Below, piece after piece: positions 5,134 through 11,196 of a stretch of 11,196 nucleotides of DNA. Within the stretch, counting starts at the first letter, position 1. Every line of letters begins with the position of its first letter. Source of the DNA: JALZIF01 sp964584905 (GTDB lineage Bacteria > Gemmatimonadota > Gemmatimonadetes > Gemmatimonadales > Gemmatimonadaceae); the NCBI GenBank assembly GCA_964584905.1, contig CAZPCC010000074.1, positions 1 through 11,196 of the forward strand, in the 5' to 3' direction. Below the pieces are notes generated by a model. The model saw only the letters and a list, made by a program, of their open reading frames with translations, had not been told where the DNA came from and did not search any database. The position numbers and the translations under genes are program-made.

Positions 5134-6656
5134 TCTACCCCTCCGGCCAGAGCCTCCGCCGTCGCGCGCCGTGCCTGCGTGATTGCCGTCAGCATTGCCC
5201 TCGCCTTTGCCTCCGTTTCCTCCCACTCGCGGTCCGGGCGCGAATCGGCGACGATCCCTGCGCCCGCCTGCACCGTCGCCCGATCCCCGGCGAGCACACA
5301 CGTACGAATGGTAATGGCAAGGTCCATGCGCCCGTCACCGGCGGCAATGTATCCGAGAGCTCCGGCGTACGGCCCGCGACGGCCAGGCTCCAGCTCATCG
5401 ATGATCTGCATCGCTCGCACCTTGGGTGCACCCGTCATCGTGCCTGCGGGAAAAGTCGCGCGGAACGCCTCGATCGCCGAGGCGTCGCCGGCGATCTCTC
5501 CCTCCACCTGGCTCACCAGGTGAAGGACGTGGCTATAGCGCTCGACGGTCATGAAGTCGGTCACGCGAACCGACCCGTAGCGGGCCAGCCGCCCCACGTC
5601 GTTTCGCCCCAGATCCACAAGCATCACGTGCTCGGCGCGCTCCTTCTCGTCGGCAATCAGCTCGGCGGTCATTGCCGCGTCCTCGTCAGGCGTTTGCCCG
5701 CGCGGTCTGGTACCGGCAATGGGCCGCACGGTCACCTTGCCATCGGCAACACGGACCAGCAGCTCCGGCGAGCTGCCGACGATCTCCATGCCGTCGAGTA
5801 CCAGGTGGTACATGTACGGCGACGGATTGAGCACGCGCAAGGCGCGATACAGCGCGCTCCCGTCGAAATCGCGTGGCACATCGATCCGCCGCGACAGCAG
5901 CGCCTGAAAGCAGTCGCCGGCGAAGATGTACTCGCGAATGCGCTCCACGTCCCGCTCGAAGTCCGCCCGCGCATAGGTCGAGGTGCCTTCGGCCGCCGGC
6001 GCGCGCGGGTCCAGCTCCAGCGGCGGGAGCACCACCGGCTCGCGCAGCCGGGCGATGAGCACGTCGATCTCGTCCTGAGCTGATTCGTATGCTTCGCTCA
6101 CGGCCACCCTGTCAGCGGCCGTACCGGCGTCGACCGGCACGGCGACGACCACCCGCGCCTGAGATTTGAGATTGTCGATGATCACCAGCGCGCGCGTGAA
6201 AACGAACAGGGCGTCGGGCACATCGAGAGTACGTGGCGGCGCGTTCGGCAGCCGCTCGATGAGCCTGACGACATCGTACCCGAAATAGCCCACCGCTCCG
6301 CTCCAGAACGCACCGAGTTCCGGCGCATCGGCGGGTTCGAACTCCGTCAGGCGCGACCGGAGCGCCGCCAGCGGATCGGAGTGCTCGGCGGATGCATGCC
6401 AGCCGAGCTCCGGCGTCCATTCGTCCACCACGCTATCGCGCAGTCGCCAGGCACGGCGCGGCTCGGTGCCGAGAAATGTGTACCGGGCCCAGGTCTCTCC
6501 ACCTGCCGGTGCGCTCTCGAGCAGAAATGCGAACGGATCGCGTCTCAGCTTGGCGAACGCAGACACCGGAGTATCGGCGTCGAGCAGGCAGTCGCGCCAC
6601 ACCGGAACGAGCGCACCCGGGGTCGCCTCGCGCCGAAATCGCTCGAGTGTCGTCAC
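5130..6656 (-). CDS. trpE: Anthranilate synthase component I
   Basis: The 508-residue protein starts at GTG 6656. It catalyses the first committed step to tryptophan, turning chorismate to anthranilate with ammonia supplied by a TrpG glutaminase subunit, in the cytosol. The N-terminal domain holds LLES (45-48), the tryptophan feedback-site element, and RYTFLG (58-63). The C-terminal chorismate-binding domain has PIAGTRPRG (312-320), DLGRNDVGR (348-356), ERYSHVLHLVS (372-382), GTMTGAPK (405-412) and the terminal GAGIVADS block (464-472). The Ala in PIAGT marks TrpE; aminodeoxychorismate synthase (PabB) carries Lys there. Length fits TrpE. No trpG, trpD or other trp gene is in the window: the next gene downstream is a cyclase (4-base overlap). 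It is the first gene of the minus-strand operon, 45 bases from a divergent gene. No Trp-rich leader peptide was seen. Confidence 0.93.
   Translation of the reverse strand: MTTLERFRREATPGALVPVWRDCLLDADTPVSAFAKLRRDPFAFLLESAPAGGETWARYTFLGTEPRRAWRLRDSVVDEWTPELGWHASAEHSDPLAALRSRLTEFEPADAPELGAFWSGAVGYFGYDVVRLIERLPNAPPRTLDVPDALFVFTRALVIIDNLKSQARVVVAVPVDAGTAADRVAVSEAYESAQDEIDVLIARLREPVVLPPLELDPRAPAAEGTSTYARADFERDVERIREYIFAGDCFQALLSRRIDVPRDFDGSALYRALRVLNPSPYMYHLVLDGMEIVGSSPELLVRVADGKVTVRPIAGTRPRGQTPDEDAAMTAELIADEKERAEHVMLVDLGRNDVGRLARYGSVRVTDFMTVERYSHVLHLVSQVEGEIAGDASAIEAFRATFPAGTMTGAPKVRAMQIIDELEPGRRGPYAGALGYIAAGDGRMDLAITIRTCVLAGDRATVQAGAGIVADSRPDREWEETEAKARAMLTAITQARRATAEALAGGVE
5138..5144 (-). promoter_or_regulatory. 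Strong Shine-Dalgarno before the cyclase GTG
   Basis: On the minus strand GGAGGGG is followed by TAGA and then GTG at 5133-5131, so the GGAGG core is six bases from the start. It lies inside the last codons of trpE and settles the cyclase start over the longer open frame. Most other starts in the window lack a visible Shine-Dalgarno, so this gene may be efficiently re-initiated after trpE. Confidence 0.75.
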
Positions 6657-6667
6657 GCCCGCGCTTG

Positions 6668-6683
6668 CCGGGGTCTACCCCGG
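6668..6683. promoter_or_regulatory. 7-2-7 palindrome in the trpE/outer-membrane-gene divergent gap
   Basis: CCGGGGT (6668-6674) is followed by CT and then by its exact reverse complement ACCCCGG (6677-6683). It sits between the start codons of two divergent genes only 45 bases apart (6657-6701), 11 bases upstream of the trpE start and 18 bases upstream of the outer-membrane protein start. It could be an operator for a dimeric regulator acting on both genes, or an mRNA hairpin. A palindrome this GC-rich can also arise by chance in such DNA. Confidence 0.35.
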
Positions 6684-6701
6684 TCATGAGATTGGTCCGC
6701 C

Positions 6702-8780
6702 ATGTTTCGCTCAGTCGCGGCGTTCACGGCCGCGTGTCTCGCCGTGCTGCCCGGCTTGGTGCCCTCCGCCGCCGGCGCGCAACAATGGAACGATGAGCGC
6801 TCGCTCGCGCTCGTCACTCGGGCCACCGAGCTGCGAGACCGCCAGCTCGCCGACACCGCGCTCGTCGATTATCGCGCAACGGCGCACGGATATCTGACAT
6901 TTCTCGCCCAGCTCGGCGAAGGGTTCACCGAGCCGCCCAGGATAGTGAAAGCTGATGAGCTTGCGCTGGAAGTCTACTGGCGAGCCCCGAACCTCAGCAA
7001 GCAGCGAATCGTCGGGCGGCGCGATACGCTGCTGCTGCCCACCGACATCAATTACCATCGGGATCACCTCGGCATCGTCCAGAACAACTTTCCGGACATC
7101 ATCCGGCTAGGCGACGGTGACGAGGTAGCTGACGTGCCCCACCCGCTCTCGGCCGCGGGCGTAGCCGCCTACGACTTTTCCATCCGTGACTCGCTAACGC
7201 TCGAGCTTCCGGATCGCGCCATACGGGTTACCGAAGTGGTCGTGCGCCCGAAGGACGACCGGATGCCGCGGCTAATCGGCGCTATCTACCTGGACCGGGG
7301 GAGCGGGGAAGTGGTGCGGATGTCGTTCAACTTCACGCGCGCCGCATTTCTCGATAGGCAGCTCGAGGACCTGTTCATCACGATCGAGAATGCGCTGGTC
7401 GGCGGCAATTACTGGCTTCCGCGCCGCCAGGAGATCGAGATCCGCCGTACCGGCACCTGGCTCGACTATCCGGTGCGCGGCATTATCCGGGGACGATGGG
7501 ACATCTGCTGCTACGAGCTGAACGTCGGTCTCGATCCGCGCTTTTTCCAGGGGCCGGAGATCGTGCAGGCACCGCTGCGGGAGCGTGTTCGGCACCGCTG
7601 GGAGGGGTCGGTTCTCGATGGCCTGCCTGACGAAGTTCGAGACGTGGCGGATGAAGACGTGCAGAGGGTGCAGGAAGAGGCGCGGGAGCTCGTAAGGCAG
7701 CAGGCGCTGTCGCGCGCCCGTGGAGCGACGCTCTCGGCCCGCCGGCTGAGCGATTTCGTCCGCGTGAACCGCGCCGAAGGGCTGGCGCTGGGCGCCGGGA
7801 CCACGCTGCGCCTGGGGAGGGGCGTGCGAGCCGAGATCTCCGGGCGGTGGGGATTCGCCGATGACGAGGCAAAGGGGCGCGCTGCGCTCGTCTGGGAGCA
7901 CGCGAGGGGATTTGGTTTGGGAGCATTCGGTGAACGTGCGTATCGTGAAGCGGGGGACATCGCTGAGGTCTCGCTGGTGCGCAACAGCATCGCAGCGCAG
8001 GAGCTGGGCAGCGACTATACCGATCCCTTCGACGCGCGCGCGGTGGGCCTCTGGTTCGCGCTTGGAGAACGGGCGGGTATACGCTTGCGTCTCGAGGGTG
8101 CCGTTGAGCGTCACGGCCGGCTGGCAGTGAATGCCGCGCCGAGCTTTGGTGAGTACGAGCCGCTGATTCCCGCATGGTCGCTAAGTGCCCAGCGCCTTTC
8201 CCTCACGCTGGAACGGCCGCTCCGGCGCGGACCTCTGGGAACCGTCGTCCGCGGCGACGCGGAGTTCCGGCTCATGCGTTACGAGGGGCGCGATACGGTA
8301 CTCACCGGTGGGCGGCGGTCCCTCGTGCGCGCTTTCGGAAATCTGGAGGTGGAGCGGCCCTTGGGGCCGGGGCGTGCGGTACTGCGTACGATAGCCGGTG
8401 TCGTCGATGCCCCCGGTCAAGTCCCGCCACAGGCGCTGGTCTATTTCGGCGGACCAATCTCCTCTCCCGGCTACGACTTTCACTTTCTGCGCGCCCCCCG
8501 GGCCTTCTCCCAACGCGCCGAGTGGCGATTTCCAGTCCCGGCACCCGCCATTCCGCTTGGCCGCTTTGGCCGCACACCGGCATCGGCCAAGCTCGCGCCA
8601 TTCCTGAGCGTGGCCTGGGCGGGCGAGGGCGGGGCAGGCCCTGCGGGATGGTATCCCAGCGTGGGTCTCGGAACCCTGGCGTTCTTCGACCTGCTGCGTG
8701 TCGACGTCGCCCGCGGGCTGAACGACGGGCGGTGGAGTTTTTCAATCGATCTCACGCGGGATTTCTGGCGAATTCTGTGA
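6702..8780 (+). CDS. Outer-membrane beta-barrel protein, DUF5686/Omp85-like
   Basis: The 692-residue protein begins at ATG 6702 with a Sec signal peptide (residues 1-26, MFRSV.., a hydrophobic core, then an AGA|QQ cleavage site). Residues about 45-340 form a mixed soluble part with IRLGDGDEV (135-142), HPLSAAGVAAYDF (147-159), YLDRGSGEVVRMSF (196-209) and YWLPRRQEIEI (237-247). This arrangement recalls the periplasmic part of DUF5686-type Bacteroidota outer-membrane proteins. From VNRAEGLALGAG (about 355-366) to the end the sequence alternates hydrophobic and polar residues in barrel-strand style. It contains a GGPISSPGYDF turn like the Omp85/BamA conserved loop and ends in FWRIL. It probably sits in the outer membrane; transport or assembly roles are possible but not shown. 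A CC pair (269-270) is unusual. It is transcribed divergently from trpE. Confidence 0.72.
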   Translation: MFRSVAAFTAACLAVLPGLVPSAAGAQQWNDERSLALVTRATELRDRQLADTALVDYRATAHGYLTFLAQLGEGFTEPPRIVKADELALEVYWRAPNLSKQRIVGRRDTLLLPTDINYHRDHLGIVQNNFPDIIRLGDGDEVADVPHPLSAAGVAAYDFSIRDSLTLELPDRAIRVTEVVVRPKDDRMPRLIGAIYLDRGSGEVVRMSFNFTRAAFLDRQLEDLFITIENALVGGNYWLPRRQEIEIRRTGTWLDYPVRGIIRGRWDICCYELNVGLDPRFFQGPEIVQAPLRERVRHRWEGSVLDGLPDEVRDVADEDVQRVQEEARELVRQQALSRARGATLSARRLSDFVRVNRAEGLALGAGTTLRLGRGVRAEISGRWGFADDEAKGRAALVWEHARGFGLGAFGERAYREAGDIAEVSLVRNSIAAQELGSDYTDPFDARAVGLWFALGERAGIRLRLEGAVERHGRLAVNAAPSFGEYEPLIPAWSLSAQRLSLTLERPLRRGPLGTVVRGDAEFRLMRYEGRDTVLTGGRRSLVRAFGNLEVERPLGPGRAVLRTIAGVVDAPGQVPPQALVYFGGPISSPGYDFHFLRAPRAFSQRAEWRFPVPAPAIPLGRFGRTPASAKLAPFLSVAWAGEGGAGPAGWYPSVGLGTLAFFDLLRVDVARGLNDGRWSFSIDLTRDFWRIL

Positions 8781-8908
8781 TCCGCGGGCGTTTCCAGGCG
8801 TAGTGAGCGGATTCGGTTCGCAGCGCAACGTTTCGTGACGGCGGAAACCCTACGGACGTCCTCAGATTGAAGCTCCCCGCTGCCCGTTTTGCATCTCGCA
8901 ACTGCAAC
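8781..8908. other. Intergenic region before the PilB-like gene
   Basis: This 128-base gap contains no open frame with family features, no clear promoter and no obvious terminator for the upstream gene. GTTTCC (about 8790) and GGAAAC (about 8843) could pair, but the spacing is large and the evidence weak. A TTGAAG at 8867-8872 resembles a -35 box, but no good -10 follows at the right spacing. Confidence 0.5.
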
Positions 8909-11125
8909 ATGCCCCGTACCGACGCCCGAGAATTCTGGATCGTCCCAGCCCTCCGTTCGCACCTCACGGAAGAGCAGCTGTTTCAGCTCGCCGCTCAGCC
9001 GCGCGAGAGCTACTGGCAGGCAATAGTCGATCGCGAATGGATGACCGACAAGGCGCTTCTCGCCGCGGTCGCCGACCACTTCGGATTGCGTGTTGCGCAG
9101 ATCGACGCGCTCGGCGCCCAGTCGAGAGAGCTGCTGCCGGAAACGTTGGCCAGGCGGTATCAGGTGGTGTGCGTGGAGTCTGGCGAAGCGTGGATCGGGG
9201 TCGCGACGGCGGACCCTAACGACCTGGACTGCGAGCGAGCGATCGCCTTCGCGACGGGCCGCAGGGTGCGCATGCTGCTCGCATCGCCGATCGTGCTCGC
9301 CAACCGCATCGATGAGCTGTACCGCCCCGAGAACGTCGTCGAGCGGCTGTTGGAGAACGTATCGGCCAAGTACGAGGTCGAGTCGATCAACGAGGAGATC
9401 GATGCGAGCGCGATGGATATAACGGCCGGCGGCGAGGGCGAGCGCCCGATCCTGCGGCTGGTGGACTACATCCTGGCCGAGGGTATCGCGCAGCGGGCGA
9501 GCGACATCCACATAGAGTCCGAAGAAACGGAAGTTGCCGTCAGATATCGCATCGACGGCGTGATCCGGCAGGTAATGACCCTTCCGCGCACGGTTGGTAT
9601 ACCGCTCGTCTCGCGCATCAAGATCATGTCGGGCCTCGACATTGCCGATCGGCTGCGTCCACAGGACGGCCGGGCTCGCGTCGCGGTGAACGGTATTCCG
9701 GTGGATCTGCGCGTATCGACGCTTCCCGCATCGCACGGCGAAAAAGTCGTGGTGCGCATCCTCGATCAGCGGGCAATGGTGCTGTCGCTCGAGAAGATGG
9801 GCATCGACGGGGATGCGCTTACCAGACTGCATGCGCTGCTCGATCTTCGCGAAGGATTCGTGCTGGTCACGGGGCCGACGGGCTCGGGAAAGACGACCAC
9901 ACTGTATTCGGTGCTGCGGCGCGTGCAGGAGCGGGCGGTGAACATCATCACGGTCGAGGACCCGGTCGAGTACCGAATTCCGGGAATCGTCCAGGTGCAG
10001 GTGAACGAGAAGGCCGGGCTGACCTTTGCCTCGGCGCTTCGATCGATTCTGCGGCAGGATCCCGACGTCCTTCTCGTTGGAGAGATCCGGGATCGCGAGA
10101 CCGCCGGAATCGCAGTACAGGCCGCGCTCACCGGCCACCTGGTGCTCTCGACGTTGCACACCATCGACGCGGCGAGTTCGATCACCCGGCTCGCCGACAT
10201 CGGAGTGGACACGTACAAGATTGCCGCGGCGCTGAAGGGGGTTATCGCGCAGCGTCTCGTCAGGCGTCTGTGCCCGCACTGCCGTCGCCCGGCCACCGAT
10301 CCAATCCCTGGAAGGCTGCGCACGTGGATCCCGGATGTCACTCAACTCTGGGAGCCGGTAGGCTGCCCCGAATGCTCGCAGACCGGCTATCGCGGCCGGC
10401 TGGCGATCGCCGAGATCCTGACCGTCACGCACGAGCTGGAGCGGGCGATCGCCGCCAATCAGCCGTCGGTGCGAATCGGCGCGGCCGCCAGGGCGTCGGG
10501 AATGCGGTCGCTCTGGGACTCGGCGATCGGCCACGTGATTGGCGGCCTGACGAGCCTCGACGAAGTCATCCGCGTGCTCGACGTGCCGCGCGAGGAGCAG
10601 GCGTCAACCGAGCCAGCGACAGCGCCTGCGCGCACGACGGTCCGCTCCAATGGATCGGAAGGCGGGACCGATGCGCGCGCGATGGTTCAGGTCGGAGGCG
10701 CCGCATTCGAGCTGATCGATACCGAAGGGCCGGCTGCAGTCGCTCCGTCTGATGGGCGAATAACGGTACTGCTGGTCGATGATGAAGCGGTACTTCGCAG
10801 GGCATTGCGCGGCGTGCTCGAGGACGAGGGATTCCGCGTGTTCGAAGCGACGGATGGTGCCGAGGCGATCGAGCAGGTCGACCGGTGCGTGCCTGACGTG
10901 GTGGTACTCGACCTCATGCTCCCGCAGGTCGACGGTTACGAGGTTCTGCGCCTCCTTCGCGCCCGGGAATCGACGATGGAAACACGCGTGATCGTCCTTA
11001 CCGCCCACGGAGACGAAGAAAGCGAGGTCCGGGTGTTTCAGGCCGGCGCCGATGACTTTCTGGCGAAGCCGTTCCGGCCGCGAGCGCTGAGCGCGAGGAT
11101 ACGAGCGTTGGCTGGGCGGGACTGA
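8909..11125 (+). CDS. PilB/GspE-type secretion ATPase fused to a C-terminal receiver domain
   Basis: The 738-residue protein is taken from ATG 8909; an in-frame TTG at 8867 would add 14 residues. Residues about 15-140 are a GspE/MshE-type N-terminal domain without a clear c-di-GMP-binding repeat. Residues about 175-560 are the hexameric motor: Walker A GPTGSGKT (322-329), Asp box VEDPVEY (349-355), Walker B region DPDVLLVGEIRD (384-395), His box LSTLHT (413-418) and a zinc-type four-cysteine group (C455, C458, C486, C489). After a roughly 55-residue Ala/Thr/Ser-rich linker comes a receiver domain (about 618-738): acidic Asp624/Asp625, phosphoacceptor Asp668 (VVVLDLM), Thr698, and Lys720 before Pro721. 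These ATPases drive assembly of type IV pili or type II pseudopili at the inner membrane. The fusion suggests phospho-control. No partner pil/gsp genes or kinase lie in the window. Confidence 0.93.
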   Translation: MPRTDAREFWIVPALRSHLTEEQLFQLAAQPRESYWQAIVDREWMTDKALLAAVADHFGLRVAQIDALGAQSRELLPETLARRYQVVCVESGEAWIGVATADPNDLDCERAIAFATGRRVRMLLASPIVLANRIDELYRPENVVERLLENVSAKYEVESINEEIDASAMDITAGGEGERPILRLVDYILAEGIAQRASDIHIESEETEVAVRYRIDGVIRQVMTLPRTVGIPLVSRIKIMSGLDIADRLRPQDGRARVAVNGIPVDLRVSTLPASHGEKVVVRILDQRAMVLSLEKMGIDGDALTRLHALLDLREGFVLVTGPTGSGKTTTLYSVLRRVQERAVNIITVEDPVEYRIPGIVQVQVNEKAGLTFASALRSILRQDPDVLLVGEIRDRETAGIAVQAALTGHLVLSTLHTIDAASSITRLADIGVDTYKIAAALKGVIAQRLVRRLCPHCRRPATDPIPGRLRTWIPDVTQLWEPVGCPECSQTGYRGRLAIAEILTVTHELERAIAANQPSVRIGAAARASGMRSLWDSAIGHVIGGLTSLDEVIRVLDVPREEQASTEPATAPARTTVRSNGSEGGTDARAMVQVGGAAFELIDTEGPAAVAPSDGRITVLLVDDEAVLRRALRGVLEDEGFRVFEATDGAEAIEQVDRCVPDVVVLDLMLPQVDGYEVLRLLRARESTMETRVIVLTAHGDEESEVRVFQAGADDFLAKPFRPRALSARIRALAGRD

Positions 11126-11126
11126 G

Positions 11127-11161
11127 AGGGTCGGGGGTCGAGGGTCGAGGGTCGAGGGTGG
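11127..11161 (+). repeat. Heptamer tandem repeat, GGTCGRG type, after the PilB-like gene
   Basis: The core thymine recurs at 11131, 11138, 11145, 11152 and 11159, giving five units such as GGTCGAG and GGTCGGG. It begins one base after the TGA. It is the same family and orientation as the array at 1576-1626, about 9.5 kb away, so this is a dispersed family associated with gene 3' ends. Confidence 0.88.
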
Positions 11162-11171
11162 TAATCGGAAT

Positions 11172-11196
11172 GGCCGCGGCATTGCCGCGGCCTTTG
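11172..11196 (+). terminator. Intrinsic terminator hairpin at the window edge
   Basis: GGCCGCGGC (11172-11180) pairs perfectly with GCCGCGGCC (11184-11192) around an ATT loop, and TTTG follows before the window ends. A 9-bp GC stem then T-rich bases 47 bases after the PilB-like stop fits a rho-independent terminator. The T-run cannot be seen in full because the window ends. Confidence 0.7.

Noticed and set aside
5134..5301. Longer cyclase start inside trpE
   Set aside because: The extension is low-complexity antisense-free overlap of trpE in another frame. GTG 5133 has a strong Shine-Dalgarno and an overlap with the trpE stop.
7272..8114. A 280-codon minus-strand frame inside the barrel gene
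   Set aside because: Composition is antisense-like, there are no motifs, and it lies entirely within a gene with a signal peptide and barrel pattern.
8867..8908. TTG 8867 as start of the ATPase, and TTGAAG there as a -35 box
   Set aside because: The 14 added residues match no family feature and no good Shine-Dalgarno or -10 is visible, so ATG 8909 was preferred. The choice is not certain.
1300..9220. Several CCTAAC/GTTAGG hexamers scattered in the window
   Set aside because: Five were noticed (near 1308, 2055, 4335, 5048 and 9213). A rough expectation for this base composition is about four, so there is no enrichment.
8480..10534. A 684-codon open frame on the minus strand opposite the barrel and ATPase genes
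   Set aside because: It is antisense to two well-supported genes, rich in Arg, His and Asp, and shows no family motif. Long antisense frames are expected in high-GC codon-biased DNA.

Overview
The window is high-GC, densely coded bacterial chromosome from a diderm (Gram-negative-type) organism. The evidence is lipopolysaccharide-type sugar transfer genes, a Kdo-kinase-like gene, a signal-peptide-bearing outer-membrane barrel protein and a type IV pilus/type II secretion ATPase. The mix of a DUF4254-like pair, GTG/TTG starts, 4-base overlaps and heptamer repeats would fit Gemmatimonadota or a relative. That taxon is an inference from general gene style, not something the sequence proves.

Layout. 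(1) Positions 1-1614, plus strand: the 3' end of a DUF4254-like gene, a second small gene that looks like the other half of the same family, and a GT4 glycosyltransferase, all joined by overlaps. (2) 1576-1763: a nested inverted arrangement of 7-base tandem repeats between two convergent genes; it supplies the last codons of both. (3) 6656 down to 1722, minus strand: a tight four-gene operon of trpE, an FHA-GAF-class III nucleotide cyclase, a Kdo/LPS-core-kinase-like protein and a GT9 heptosyltransferase-like protein. The junctions are two GTGA overlaps and one 11-base gap. (4) 6657-6701: a 45-base divergent intergenic region with a 7-2-7 palindrome. (5) 6702-8780, plus strand: a secreted outer-membrane beta-barrel protein. 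(6) 8909-11125, plus strand: a PilB/GspE-type ATPase carrying a C-terminal response-regulator receiver domain. It is followed by another heptamer array and a terminator hairpin at the window edge.

How the genes may work together. GT4, the DUF4254-like pair, GT9 and the Kdo-type kinase plausibly belong to one surface-glycan (LPS core) assembly function that converges on the repeat block. Placing the cyclase and trpE in the same cotranscribed unit would link tryptophan synthesis and a cyclic-nucleotide signal to envelope synthesis, at least at the level of expression. The receiver-fused ATPase suggests that pilus extension or secretion in this organism could be controlled directly by phosphorylation. 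No RNA genes, CRISPR arrays, insertion sequences or phage genes were seen.
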